Of a stretch of 64,000 nt of DNA, positions 43,301 through 58,085 are shown one piece after another. Under the pieces are notes generated by a model. That model made no database searches. It saw nothing but the letters and a program-made list of their open reading frames with translations, and had not been told where the DNA came from. The translations under genes were made by a program, and so were the position numbers. Origin of the DNA: Epiperipatus broadwayi (Eukaryota > Onychophora > Udeonychophora > Euonychophora > Peripatidae); the NCBI GenBank assembly GCA_028023455.1, contig JAQFVV010006336.1, positions 2,188,224 through 2,252,223 of the forward strand. The letters run 5' to 3'. The stretch's first letter is position 1, and each line of letters opens with the position of its first letter.

Positions 43301-44914
43301 ATGTATAGTATTGTGTAACTTTAAAATTGAAAGTCCAAAATATCATAAAGAGAGAAAGAATCATATAATACATTGTAAAAATTAATTCAGAAATGAATAT
43401 AAGATTTTGAAAAGAAATCTAAACCAAGTATTTTAAAAGTGATAATAAAATTTGAATGAATTTTTTTTAATAATATTTGGAGAATAAGTATTGCATATTT
43501 ATTAAGAAATAGTTAAATAATGTATAATAAACATATACTTGTGCATGGTATATTAATAGTTGTAATTATATCATCCGAAGTAAGGCTTGAATGAGAATAT
43601 TAGGAATAATAAACATCGGATAATGAACAATAAAAAACCTAATACCTAATGTAGAACAATGTTTTGACTTTGTAAGATTCCATACAACCAATATAAAACT
43701 AAAATTTGTTATTTTGTAGAATTTTATTACAAATGTAAAATTTTGTAAAAAATATAATTTTAAAAATATTAGGGTTGCCAAGTGTTAGTGATAATCATAT
43801 AAGAAATGCATTTTGTAATAAGCTAACCATAATAATAAATCAAGTAATAATACTGTATTTTCTTAAGTGTTTTTAAAAAATAAGATTTAACTAGGAAAAG
43901 TAAATATTATTTTGATTTCATTTTATAAACTAATAAACTAAGTTGAGATATGAGAGTAAGGGATATCCAATGTATATAGTGCAAAAATATTGTTAATTTA
44001 TTTATGTTGTTAATAAACTTTGTTTTAAATTTGTTTTAAAGTTTTGTGTCTGCGTTGTTATTTCTCCACATGGATGCATGAAATCATGATACATTTATAA
44101 TTGAAACAGACATATAGTTTTTGCACAAAAAGGTAAACATAAAAGTGTTATAATAATTTTGAGAATTTATTGGTGGGTTAAAATTAAAAGATTATAATTT
44201 TATATTATTTATTGGTTATAAGTCGGTTGCCACAATATTACATTAAATTATATGCTAATGTTGCCACACGTATTCTGTTGTCAGATTATTCAAAATACTA
44301 CCATGTACGTATTTATTTAATTCATTTAGGAAGAAATAAGATTATATTATATTTATTATTGTTATTATTATTTTATTATTGTTAGTTGCTGTGTAGTAAA
44401 TTATGACATAAAATTCCATTTTCATATTTTACTACCGTAATTTTAAATCAGTTAGAATACAATTTATGAACCTGAGATTTTATTTTGTTTTATTTTACTT
44501 CATTTTATTTAATTGAGCTGGATTCTTGTTATAAAGAAGATCAAGATATGATTATTATTTTAATCGTAGTAAAGAGAGTTCGGAAAGTCATAAGAATACT
44601 ATGAGTTAGTTATTTGGTATAGTAAAAAGGGGGAATAGTGTTCTTATGCCATTGAGTTAGTATCGTGTGGATAATAGCTCAATGTAGTCTATCTCGTTCC
44701 CCGTATTGTCACCCCATGTCTCATGAAAATAGTAAATATTTGTTAATTCATTTTAAAAAAAATTGAACCGTATTTGTATTTTAAAAATTAGAGCTAGTAA
44801 TCATTTTAATCAATGCTGAATATTTCATTTATTTATGTGTTAACTGAGCTAGAACCCGGAATATTCGTTATAAACAATATATTTTGGGGAGAGGATGCGC
44901 GGGGGGAGGTTAGA
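40307..44914 (+). repeat. 3' LTR (LTR-B), uninterrupted, 4.6 kb
   Basis: Full-length counterpart of LTR-A and the empty site for the Penelope cluster (42,875-42,891). TATA-like TATATAAAAG near 40,450, AATAAA near 44,020, hairpin at 44,650-44,684. The right end abuts (TA)n. Confidence 0.85.
44650..44684 (+). promoter_or_regulatory. Conserved LTR hairpin (LTR-B)
   Basis: Same sequence as in LTR-A: CATTGAG/CTCAATG outer stem and TATC/GATA inner stem. Confidence 0.45.
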
Positions 44915-44964
44915 ATATATATATATATATATATATATAAATTGGTTAGGTATCTAACCAATTT

Positions 44965-44998
<34 letters not shown>

Positions 44999-44999
44999 T
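44915..44999. repeat. Two (TA)n tracts separated by a perfect hairpin
   Basis: AAATTGGTTAG and CTAACCAATTT form an 11-bp stem around GTAT (about 44,939-44,964). (TA)n lies on both sides, with a third AAATTGGTTAG at 44,994-45,004 after the second tract. Confidence 0.9.
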
Positions 45000-45004
45000 G
45001 GTTA

Positions 45005-48000
45005 GAAAGGTACTGACATAACATTACAAAATTTTATAACTTTCAAATGTTAACTTTTATATGCACATATATGTGTGCAAGTTGAATGGGCAGATGAATT
45101 AATTGTTCATGTATCCATACATCTCTCTATGTATACTATTGCCTATTAAATTCATATATAATTAGGGTTTAAACCAGTTCTAGTGCTGATATAATTGGCA
45201 TTAGGTTAAGCATAAATCTGCAGAGCAGATTTCCAGATTCAATATTTTCAGGGTAAAATCAATAAGTATTTATTTTATAACCATGCTAATATCCAATGTT
45301 TTTAATAAATATTTAATACAGAATTTGCCATACAAAATAGTATTTAAATACATATAAAAAATACATTGATTGTGAAAATGTCTTTGATGACTAATTAAAT
45401 AGCTGTGGCATCTCTAATTATTTAATGAAATAAAATAAATCCACTTTCCTTCTAATTAAGTCAGTTTTATGGAGAGATATTTGCTCTAAATATTTCTACA
45501 TAATAATTCACACTATAAATTTTATAATATTACACATATTTAAAGACATTGAACATTTGAAAGCTTATTCAAATAAATATTTAATGAATTTGCTTTGGAA
45601 ATATTAAGTTGAGAAACTTCAAATCTTTATTTTTACTTATTATTATTTAAATTTGTTTTCCATAGAAGTTTGTAGGTTACAATCTAAAGGTAAGACATGT
45701 TTTTGCAAATTATTAATGTTTTATCATGGTTGAAGATATCTTCAATTTTAATATATACATATAAATTATAGAAAAATAATAATACTATATATTAATCTTT
45801 TACTATTTAATACTATTATTCTTTCTTTTATTTGTCTGGTACAGCTTTATAATTTACATATTCTATGCAAAATTCTTTTGTTTATTTTTTATGTTTCATT
45901 TACTACATTTAAAATAATATATTTTGCTGCTAAAGTCCAAGTATTATGCTAAGATAAGATCACATCATTATCTGGGATACTTCATTATTTTTTTCAATTA
46001 TTCCATCATTCTCTAAAGGATTTCAATTTTTTATAACTTTTATATCTTATCACAGTACTTCTTTAAGAACATAAACATTTACATTCATATTGTTGCTATT
46101 TTATGTAGCTACTTTGTTTTTCAATTCTTTATTATTTTATAATACTTCTTAGATTTTTTTTTACATGTTATTGATATCATTCTTATTTAACCAGCTTTTC
46201 TTTTGATGCAGAAATACTAAAATAATATTTTAGATTTTTTAGACTTTTACATTTTTATAGGATTTTTTTGTTGTTGCTATATTGCATTTTATTTTTTGTA
46301 ATGTAATTAGTTCCTTTCTGTGTTATAGTATCCCATAAATTCAGTTCTTTCTTAAATAGTTTTTTTTATTTAAATACAAGTTCAGTATAGTTTTATAGTA
46401 AAGTCTCTGTTATCTTTTTAACTGATCTCATTCATATTAATAATTAGAGATATCAGTCTGTTATTGTTTATTTTTAAGACTTTTATTTGTACTGCTTTAA
46501 GTTATATACTGAATTGGATTAACAAATGACTACTTCCAAGTTATTTAATGTGTAATCTAACTTTGTTTTACTTTAATTTGCTTTCATCTGTTATTTGTAA
46601 AATTTTTCACAAGAAAGAATTTATAATAAACAGTTTTTTTTTCCCCACAAAGTCCACAAGTTTATGTTTTTTCATATTTAACTTCACATCAAAATTTACT
46701 AACTGCAATTTTTTCTTTAAAATGATTTTTAATTTTTAATTAAAGTCCTCCATAAAATTTTTGGAAAATTTAGATTCTTCTAAACCTTTCTGTAAATATG
46801 TATAAAAGTCATCTTCTTCATCTGCACAAAAATAAAGCTTCCTATCTTCTGGCGATTTTTTAAAAACTAATTTGTGCCACTGCATTTAATCCCACTTAGC
46901 ATGAGTCTTTAATATTTGAATATTTGTAATTCAATATAAATAATACCTACTGTACATATGCTTAGAATAGCTTGTTTAATACTTTAAAATAAAAATGTTA
47001 AATATGTCAACATAGTATGCTACTATGTTGATGTATTCATTTTTTTTATTTTAATGTATTAAATAAGTTTTTCTTAATATATGTGTTGTATGTATTACTT
47101 ATATTGAATTACCTTTTTTCAAGAAAAGTTTAAAACTATTTGAATATTTATAATACAGTTCTACTTTTAACAACTGATTTTTTTTAAATTTCTTTCTAAC
47201 TGTAAAAAATCAATGCAATAAATATCTTCTTGTCTTGTGATGTCAGTCTAAATCTTGCATAATCTTTTAGCCTTGTTTTATGTTTATATGATAGGCTTCA
47301 AAAATTAAAATAAAACCATTTTTATCTGAGTCTCAAAGCACAAAGACAATGATGTTAACAATTCTTTCAAATCTTCATAAAATATAAGTAATTGTGTTAG
47401 TTAACATAAAATGTCATACATTGAAATATATCAATGCGTTATAAATCACAATATAGTAAAAAAAAATTGTTCTAGGATCTTTTGTTCTCTTAACCCTGTA
47501 AAATTATATGCTTATGACATGATATTTATATAGTGAAGAGTGAAAAGTTATTAAATTTGTGAGTGAAGCATATAATAGAAATAAATATTTCAGTAGATTA
47601 TAACATATTGCATTAGAAATCATTGATTTTATGTAAATACTTTAGAAATGGATCCATTTAAGAGTCACATCATATAATTTATTGTAAAGAAAGAATGGGT
47701 GGACTGATATAAAAATTTGTAGAAACATAATAACAAAGCCCTCATAATATTTATTAAGCTCAGAATTGTAAACATCATTACGTAAATTTAATTCTTTGCT
47801 ATAACTACAAAATAAGACATTCATATGGTGTCTGCAAAACATGTTTATAATGCTGTTAAATTTGTAAAGAAAATTATTTAATCACTGTAAATTTTCCATT
47901 TTGTCATCATTATTTTATATCACAAGAAAGAAAAATACAATAATAGTATATATGTTTGTTTAAGAGAATAAAGAATAGAATAGATTCATTCACATATATG

Positions 48001-48739
48001 CTTACATAATTCAGTATGTGAATACATGTCTGATCTTATTCTCTGTGTCTTAAATTATTATAATAGCATGAACATTTTTGTTAATTATTTTTGACAATGC
48101 CTAATATGTAAAATTTTAAAATAGAATTGTATTATAGATATAAATATACATTATTTGTGTGTATGTGTGTTTAAATGTGTATTGTGTATAGTTTTTTGAT
48201 ATCTGCAAATTTTGTTAACCATGTAAAGACTTGAAACCAAATGACTTAAATTGAGAAGAGGAAATTCGCTGTATGAATGAATTACTAAATGAGAATTTTT
48301 AAAAAAAACTGGATTAATCAAAAAAGAAATAAAAAAAAACGCCTAACAGATTTTGCAATAAATGCACAAAAAAATTTATCAAATTATGAGAAAAAGAAAA
48401 ACCTATTTGTATAAAACTCATTTTTAGAATCTAATTATATACGAAAAAAATATTCATTTATAATTCTGATCTTTTAAACATTTTGATTCTTTTTGGCAAT
48501 CAAATTTTAATAAAAAAATTATTGAAGCAGACATTGTTAAATAATTTCTTTTGGTAAAAATATAATAATTTGAACAATTTACATTTAATTTAATGAACTG
48601 CCCTAAAGTCTCTTCTATTCACTTTTAAATTGACAATGTTTAAGCTTGTGGTCAAAGTTATTACTATTCAATAGATTCAATATTTTCCATTAAAGTTTTT
48701 TTTTTTTATTATTATATTATATCAAGTTGTAAATCTATT
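45005..48739. other. AT-rich DNA, no defended gene
   Basis: No intact ORF of note. The minus strand at 46,736-46,930 shows a short protein-like stretch described under findings; the remainder holds nothing I can name. Confidence 0.5.
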
Positions 48740-49229
<490 letters not shown>

Positions 49230-50869
49230 AAAAATAAAAGAAACTAAAACAAATGTACTGATGGATAGATTGCTAAATAGAATAGAATGCTTTTATGTGG
49301 ACAAAAAAAATACATTGAAATAAGCTATATTTCTAGTTACCATTTTTATGTTTTCTTCTCAAAGTTTCTTTTTTTTTTATATATTAAATATGTATTATTA
49401 TCATTTCTTTACATTATTAAAATAGTAGTGTTTGCTACCTTTGGGTGCTCTCATTATTTTACAAGTGGGTACTCCACTGCTTTTAAATTTTTAAATAAAA
49501 ATTATAATATCCTATAAAAAATAACAGGGATGCTTTAATCTATGAAGACATGTAGTCAAAAAATATTCAATTTGTTCTATGCAGAACAAGTATATTAATT
49601 AGTGATATATTCTAGCTTTTTTCATTTCTAGTTTTTTTATAATTCTTTCATCAGTTCAATCTCTTTGTGCATTACAAATTTCTTGGGTTATTAATTGTCA
49701 GTAATTGTCGTAATTGTTTTTTGATAATTATAAATAAAAATCCGTTTAACATATGCATCAACTTGTTTTTTAAGAATAGTTCTTCAACATTGTAGCACAT
49801 GTTCATTATTTGATAAGAGTAATAAATGCTTTTGTCAGCTCTATATTTAAATTGATAATAATTAGTTTGTAAATGTTACTCATTTTTATTGTAAATGTAC
49901 AATTATTTTTGAACCATTAAATTCTTTAATTAAAAAAAATATGAGTCTATATTGCAGTCTTTTATAAACAGCTACAAGTTGAAAACAAGTCATTATAATA
50001 ATGTATAGGCTGAAGTAGAGAGTGAGTACAGTGAATTTCAATGATAGAGATAGAATGTATCAAAATCCTCTTTTTTTTAGATATTTTCTATGTCTTCGCT
50101 AGAAGAAAAGGAAAAAAAAAATAAAATAATACTTTATAATTGTAGTAAAGAGTAAATAAAATGGTCTAATATTTTGTTTATTGTAAAGAAAACAAGAGTT
50201 TTTACAATTAGAAAAATAAATGTCATTAAATTATTAAAATTAATATTAAATATTGTTTGTTTCAAAGCAAATTCAAATTTGCAAAAAAAAAAAAAAAAAA
50301 ACTATTATATTTTCTGCCGTTTTCTTTTTTTTTTTCTCTTTGTTGGTTTTACATTTAAAAAAAATGTTGTTGATAAAGAAATATATAATTAAAGATTGGT
50401 TGATTAAAATGAATAAAATAATTTTGGAGATAAAGATCTGTAGGTGTTGAGCAACATTTTTGAAACTTATGTTATAAAAATATGGTGGTGGTTAGCTATA
50501 AATTGGATGAGACAATCCATTTATTCAGAAAGTATTTTCTTACCAGAGTGAACCAGAGACTAAAAATTGATTTCTATAAATAAAGAGAAATGATCATTAA
50601 ATAGTGCATAGTTGGCCACATTTTTCAGTAGTGAATTCTAATACAAAAATATTTTTATTGATGAGAGAAAAACATTATCAGTATTACTAAAGTTTTTACA
50701 AAATGGCCAAATATTATAATGTTTGGATGCTTCATCAGCACAACTGACCAAGCTTCTTTCAAAAGGTTCATCTCTATCCTAGTATATAACTCCATGTAAT
50801 AAGAGAGTTATAATACCTAGCCTTAGTCTAAAAAACAGTGAAGGCCATTGTCATGTGAAAAAAAATGTT
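49230..50869. other. AT-rich DNA without a recognisable gene
   Basis: Homopolymer-rich; frames of 72-76 codons at 49,287 and 50,174 are Phe/Lys-rich low-complexity reads through poly(T)/poly(A). Confidence 0.5.
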
Positions 50870-53262
50870 TTTCTTGAACAAACTGATTGATAATGTTAAC
50901 ATGTAAATAGATCATAATAAAAAAGAAACATACTAATGTTCACTATTCTAACTGGAATAATACAATAATAAATTTTAATACAGGAATTGGTAAAGATTAA
51001 AACATAAAAATGCTGTAAGTTTGTTATAGTGACAGAAATAAGAGAAGATTTGACACAGACTTGTAGAGTTCATAAAAAAAGAAATACTCTATATTATGAC
51101 TTAGTTCATTGAGAAAAATGTTAATTAAAATGGAAAGGAAACATCCAAACATAAATATAGCAAAATTGTACTATATTTTGATCAACAGAAAATATATTCT
51201 TGCAATATTGTAATGTTCTTAATAAATTCAACATAGGAAGCACTGATTGATGAATAATATATATGATATATGTTAATGCAAAATAAAAAAGATAAAAGAT
51301 ATTAAAAAGACAGCCTTAAAGTTGATATTGCTAACTATCAGAATCACTTCAATGAATTTAAATTAACATTTACAAATCATTGTAAATATTAGCAAACTTG
51401 AAAATGTTTTAATCTTACCTAAAACTAATAAGATTTCTGATAATCTGATAATAACCACCAAAAAGATAGCTGCTACTAAAAATTAGCAATTTACCAGAAA
51501 TTATTTTATTAGGACATACAATGTGTAAAGAAAAGAAGGAATACAATTTTTTTTAAATGACCATTAAGAACAATTGAATATCTTTAGTTTTTTATAAAAT
51601 GTTACAAAAATACATTAATAATGATATAAGAAAATGTAATCATGACTTGGCAAGGGAAGTTATAGAAAAAAATAAAAATTTCAAAAATTGTAAAACAACA
51701 CCTTAGTATTGGTAGCAAAGATGTTTCATCTATATAAGAAGAGATGGACCTATTTATTAAATGAGAGATAATATTATGAAATGTATAAAAAAGTTTTATA
51801 AAGAATTATATAGTAATAAAAACACACACAAAAAACAAAAATATTTTCTGTAATTACTACTTTTGAATTGTCAAGTAATGTAAATGAATAGTGAGACATA
51901 TGATTAAATCTATGAAGAAGGGAAAAGTTTGATGAAGTGTTTAAATTATTTGTATTATTTTAAAAGAATCAGGTGAAATCATAGATAAATTTCTGGAAAC
52001 ATTGTATAACAAATATCTAAATGATAAATATATACCTGATGATTGAAAGAATGTGCTATCAAAATTGATATTTAAAAACATGATGAAGAATATTCTGGAA
52101 ATTATAGGTCTATAGTCTTTTATCCATTTTATAGAAAATATCTACCAAGGTTAATAAACAGGATTTAAAAATGATTTTAGCATAATACTGAGAAAAGTTA
52201 TAGAAAAAAAAGTATTCAATATCAGTAGCTATTAAGTTTTAGGTTTATAGATAATGAAAATACATTTTTAATTCTTGAAACATTTCACAATGAATAATGT
52301 TTTGACTCATAAAGAAATTGATCCAGGATATTGTCATACAGGGAAGAATGCTTATTAAAATTAAAAAGCAATGGCCAGAATATATAAAGTTATTAATAAA
52401 ATTAATATTGGTAAAGATATATTTCAGGTTGATTTTATATCTCCAAAACTTTTTTATAACAGTTTTACAAAATGTATTTAGAGATTAAAATAGGAAGCTA
52501 AAGAGTGTAAACAATATGGTAATTTTTCAAATAATACTTCAGAGTTTTATAAAAAGTTGCAAGCATTGAGATAAAAGTAAAAAGGTAAGACTTAAGATAA
52601 TAGTTTTTATAATGACTAAAATATTCACTAGATTTTTTTTCAGAAGAAAAAATAGGGATTAATAATCATGAATGATCAGCAGTTAACAATTAAAAATACA
52701 TTGATCAGATTATTAATACACATGAAAATACAATAAATAAAATTAATCATAGAATTAAGCTTGGTTGGAGCACTTTTGGTAGAAATAACTTGATACTAAA
52801 AGGAAATATGCCTATGTGTTCAAAAAGAAAGGTCTTTAATAAATGTATTTTACCAGTTCTTGCATATAGATCTGAAACTTTGACACTTAATAAAAGAGCA
52901 ATACATAGTCTTCAGCCCACTCAAAGAAGTATCAAGAGATGCATGTTAAGAGTAACAATAAGAGATTGAAAATGCAATATTTGGATAAGAGAACAAACAG
53001 ATATTACTGACCTCATTAAAAAAATAAAAGACTGAAGTGGAGTTGGGCTGTACATATTGCTATTTAAGAGATGAGATAAGATGTACATTTGAAATCTTAA
53101 ATTGAATTCCAAAAGATTGTAAAAGAGCCAGAAAAAGACTACATGTGACATTGATGGAAGAAATAAGAAAGTGTGCAGGGGTGATGTGGAGAAGAGAAGC
53201 CAAAGATCAGAGATGGATTGAACATAGAGATTCTATTTTGCAGTGGATTGAGAATAGTTGGA
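50870..53262 (+). pseudogene. N2: second decayed RTE-like non-LTR retrotransposon ORF
   Basis: Sister of N1, aligned by eye from the region after the endonuclease centre (50,960 here equals ~8826 there) to the C-terminus. The clearest part is at the end: LNKRAIHSLQPTQRSIKRCM (52,887 on), followed by RARKRLHVTLMEEIRKCAGVMW (from 53,126, two residues of drift from the usual RPRKRW-DDIRK-AG-W pattern) and DQRWIEHRDSILQWIE. Many stops and shifts. It ends directly at (TA)n at 53,262, next to R copy B. Confidence 0.7.
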
Positions 53263-53276
53263 TATATATATATATA

Positions 53277-55441
53277 TTATAACGATCCGGAGAATATGGG
53301 ACTTAAGTTTAATCTACACTACAGGGCGCCACTAGGCATTTGAACCTAGAAAATTTATAAAGTAGGCAGATACATAAGTCAAAAAAAAATTTTTTTTTTT
53401 TTATTTTAGATATTTTGTTTCCGGTCATTAGCCCATTGTCACTAGCTCAGTGAAACAGCAGAGATTTATATTTTATAAGAAATTCTTATCTAAAAATATA
53501 TAAAAAAAGAATAAAATAAGCCACTGCCAGTAATTATACACACAAACATTTATTTACGCAAATATATAATATTTAAAATTCATTTTAAAATTTAATTTAC
53601 ATTTTTAACTTTGATTTTTGATTTTAATTTACATTTAATCTTTATAAATTTACATTATAATTTTTATAAGTTCACACAGATGGATTTATAAAAGTTTGTT
53701 TATAATGTTGAGCATAGATCGGTTACATAGATTACATGATTAAGAACATTTCAAAATAAACATAAACGATCAAAATACAAAGTCATTGATACCGTCAATT
53801 GCAGAGGGAATACAAGAAATCCAATGGCATTCATCATAAGATACCGCATTGACACCAATAACTTAAAAGACATCTGAATAAATACAATTTATATACTCAC
53901 TGTAAGGTATCATTATTTACCGAATGTCTATATATTTTGATCAAATATGAAAACCAAAAACATAATTAACCGATAACAAATCCATGCAACATCCATACCC
54001 AACTTAAATTTAATGCATTTTTATTTAGAGTATTGAGTATGAATAGACTACATAGATTTGCATTTGAAAGAAAATATTCTATCCTTATTTAACCTTAGGT
54101 CAAAAGTTTGCAGTCAAACCAACGTCTATCCATCTGATATATTGATGCATTCAATGTAACACGAATACGGCAGCACAAAAGGTTAAGAGAAGAAATTGCA
54201 TCTCATCAGAAAGGAATACTACATCTATCTGACAAGAAGAGCAATAAAAAAAACTCCATAAAAAAGGACTGCGATAATTTTGCCGACTTATGATCACATT
54301 CCATAGGCCAAAAAAAGGAAGTGTGCGGCATATAAAGTGATTCTGCCCATAGTGAATTTCGTACTACATTTACTAATTACACAAATATATCCAATCCATT
54401 GACCTAATTCAACTATGAAATGAATAACCTAAGATTACCCTCTCCTAATAAAACTTTACAAATCTATATAACCATTCATGCCCGACTTAAGTTTAACATT
54501 TATATAATATTAAATTAGCGAAAAACAAAAATCATAAATAAAACTTAAAAGAACAAATAAATAAATAAATGGAAATGATTAAAAAAAGAAATACATCAAT
54601 AAAAAGAATTAATAAGGAATTTAGTTTGGTCAGATAGGATTATATTTCTATTTTTTTTTTAAATACTGGGAAAGTTTATATTTTAAAGTTCTCAGTGTTT
54701 TCAAATTAATATTCATTTAAGTTCATAACATGCTTATGGTTTTAGAAATGTTCATTAGTTATCCGTTGCTTGCCATTTGGAATCCAGCATTAAAATCCCT
54801 CGATGATCCTGTGGTCCTCAAGATAGGAAAAGTGATGTGTCATTTTCTTTTTTTTATAACAACTGAAGGAATTGAAAGTGCGTCTTTCAATCCCTTCACC
54901 TCCGACTTAACACATCTCAGTCTTCTCTTAAATTTTCTTCACTCACTAAAAAAATTATTATCAAACTTTTTCTTTTATATGTAACTTTCGGATCCAATGG
55001 ACATTACGTTATCGATAATGATGATCCTTCCATTGAGGTCCGATTTCCCGATGGATTTCTCTCATTTGCTATTAGTTTCTATTGTTTTCCTATCTGACCA
55101 TTGCTTATACATTTAAATGCCCAAAGGCTAGATCACTTTGACTAATTAAAATAATCATTTCCATTTTTCAATAACATTAATTAATTTGTTTTCAAACTTA
55201 AAGATATATTTTTATCTCTAAATCTTTTTTAAGTTTTTGCTTTTAAAACACTTTTTCTATTTTTAATAAAGTTTTATTTTAATAATTTTTTTTTATCTGT
55301 GCGATTTTATATATATATGAGTTTAGTATAGAATTTTAATTTTCAATTTTTAATTCTTAAAAAGAAAGTTTTATTTGCGAACTTTTATTCTTTTCATGTT
55401 TACTAATAAAAAACAATGTAATGTCATCTGTGCCCATTACA
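53277..55441 (-). repeat. R-family repeat, copy B
   Basis: Inverted relative to copy A and ~2.2 kb long. Left end TTATAACGATCC, right end TGTGCCCATTAC, TA-rich on both sides. It contains the GGGCGCCACTAGGCATTTGA block (53,324 on) conserved in copy C and, changed, in copy A. No coding frame recognised; the 84-codon frame at 54,730 is not conserved. Confidence 0.65.
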
Positions 55442-57990
55442 ATATATATATATTATAACGGTCGAGGTGTATTTGAAGTCTTACCATATTTGCCATACAA
55501 GGGCGCCACCAGGCCATTTGAACCTGGAAAATTTATATAGTAGGCAGATACTACTGTTAAGATCCAATTTTATTTTTATACACTTTTAGCCCATGTCACT
55601 AGTTCAAAGAGTAGCTGAGATTTATAGTCTAAATTCTTAATGTACATATTTAAGAATGAAAAGATAAAAAAATAAAAAATTAATAAACTACTGCCAGTGA
55701 TATTATGCATAAAACATTTATTATTACACATATATAAAATTGATTTGAAGGAATAAACATTATTACTTTAGTTTAGTTTGTATATTTATCATATTTAAAT
55801 GTAAGTTTAGTTTACACAGATGGAGATTCTTGTTTATACATTTTAATCTTTTGATAGACTTTAATACACTACATAGATTATGCACATAAAACTTATGAAT
55901 CTATGCAGCTATTTATATTTAAGTTTAAATTTTAAGCTTTAACATTTTAAAACCCAAATGAGCATGCACATGTATACATATATACAGCACAACCATCCAC
56001 CATGAATTATTCTAGTTCAATTATTATTAATTGGATTGTATAAAAAAAGATTATACTCTTCTTGAGTTCCTTAAGACACTCATCATGAGGTATCACATCC
56101 ACAAGTAATGAACTTATAAAGGAGACTTAGACAAATACATTAAGACACTCAACATAAGGTGTCATATTTACTGATAGATGCCAAGTGTGGAGGTGTACAT
56201 AATACACAACATCATTTAATTTAACTAACAATTATACCTGGGTCTCTTTTTACACGGATTTATTTAATGCAATTTTGAAGTTCCACGATTCACGTTTCTC
56301 CAGAAGTCAAACTCTGATAATGCACAATTACTTTAAATAATAAATTTTGCACACTTACATCATATTAAACGTAAAAGCACATTATTGGAATTTGACCTTC
56401 ATCTTAGTAATTTCAATATTTTCGGTGCTTTATAATAGTAAGATTTATGCAATAATGAAATTAAAATCATGATTTCCACATTTTATGTATACACTAATTA
56501 AATTTTACAAGGTTATAATGTAAATTTGTTCAAACATTGTCCGTGTTAATTTTGCATTTTAAATCACATTCTGTTTTTGCTTTTTAAAAAAGAATGTAAT
56601 CAATTATTAATCATATAGTGTCCGCAAGTTTATTTTTAAAAGGTGAGTAATAGCAGTGGGCACAATTAAAATTGAAAATTAAAAACAAAAATAAGAATTT
56701 AATTTTTAGGATTTAGATTAATTACTAATTACATTGTCACCAGAAAACCATTAACACAACATGAGAGTGATGTTGGTGCTAGTTGTATTTCCTCTTGTGA
56801 AGAATCTGATTTTTTACCAGTTTGCAAACGAACCTGTTTAATAGCAAATAGTGATAATAATTAAAATGTGTATAAAAAAATGTAAATTACTGTAAGTTAT
56901 GCATAAAAATATATTGTTTTGAATAAAATTAAATATTATAGTTAAAAAAAGTTTGTCTTGTATCAATTTTTTTCAAATTTGAAATTTTTTATTAATCATA
57001 TTTTATTTCCTTATTTTTTTTTTTGCACGAATTTTAAAGTAATTTTATATTGGTGCTTTACTTTTATGCGATCTTTGAAAAATCACAGTCCATATCCCCC
57101 ATTTTTTATGGTAGGTTACATCTATTTTTGTGCAATTTCATTTGCATGTGTTTTCTGAGGAACCTATCTATCATGTAAAACAAGACCCAGGTGTATACTT
57201 ACTAATTAAAAGAAATAAATGAATAGAAATGACTGTTTACGATTACATTTAAAATATTAATAATTAATTTAACCTCGCCTACTGGTCAAATGATTTAAAC
57301 TTGGTTAGACCTTAATTGTTTAAAATATGATTTAAAGTTCATTTAGTAAAAGTTCTATTATAATTACAGTTCATAATTTATAGTTTATACATTACATTTG
57401 AAGTGCCTCCAGTTTCTTGTGCCAATTCCAGAAAAGTCTTTTAATATTCATACTTTCTGATCATGCTGTAGTTATCAATCCAGAGGTGGCTTTGGCTCAT
57501 TTGATCCTGGAACTCTCTTATTTCAGTACCCATATGATTTGGGATCTGCAATAGTGCCATTCACATTTCAACATTCTCTTCATTTGGAGAGGATGAAAAG
57601 TGCATCTTTTTCTCTTCTCCTCAAAAATCAAGATGGAACTGTCCTCAATTTGAATTTTTTTTATACTAATCCTTCGGATTCACTGTCCATTGTTTTTCCT
57701 GTTCTGGCATTTTTCATTAGGGTCTGAGTGTTAGTTGACTTTCCACAAGCAGGTAACACAATTTTTTTAATGTTTCTTATGTGACCTTTAATCATAAATT
57801 TTCTCAAGGGCTCATTAACTTTGGATTAATTAAAACCAACAGTCATTTCCATTTTGAGTTTTAACACAATAGACAGTAATTTAATTATTGTACATTCTTT
57901 ATCTTTAAATCTTTAAGTTTTTGCTTAAAATTGAGTTTTAAAATACTCTTTTTTTTAGTAAAGTTTTCTTTTAATAATTTTTCATCTGTG

Positions 57991-57991
<1 letters not shown>

Positions 57992-58082
<91 letters not shown>
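57992..58082. repeat. (TA)n microsatellite
   Basis: About 45 TA units, inside R copy C. Confidence 0.97.

Positions 58083-58085
<3 letters not shown>

Larger units (their letters stand above)
22485..44914 (+). mobile_element. Ty3/Gypsy-type LTR element with 4.6-kb LTRs and short internal region
   Basis: Two direct repeats that both start TGTGCCCTTATC: LTR-A 22,485-25,065 plus 35,626-37,668, and LTR-B 40,307-44,914. Each is ~4.6 kb once the Penelope cluster is removed, and they differ by an estimated 1-2% by eye. Between them lie a primer-binding-site-like sequence, a 492-codon ORF, an integrase C-terminus and a polypurine tract, in the order expected of an LTR retrotransposon. Protease, RT, RNase H and most of integrase are absent, so it must depend on proteins supplied by another copy, like the class called LARD. 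(TA)n lies on both outer sides, suggesting insertion into a TA tract and hiding the target duplication. Confidence 0.8.

Noticed and set aside
22485-44914. 4.6-kb repeats read as a plain segmental duplication
   Set aside because: A primer-site-like sequence directly after the first copy, a polypurine tract directly before the second, and an integrase C-terminus between them fit an LTR element better.
57539-57727. 62-codon frame inside R copy C, similar patch in copy B at 54,870
   Set aside because: Similarity is of the repeat, and the reading frame is not kept between copies.
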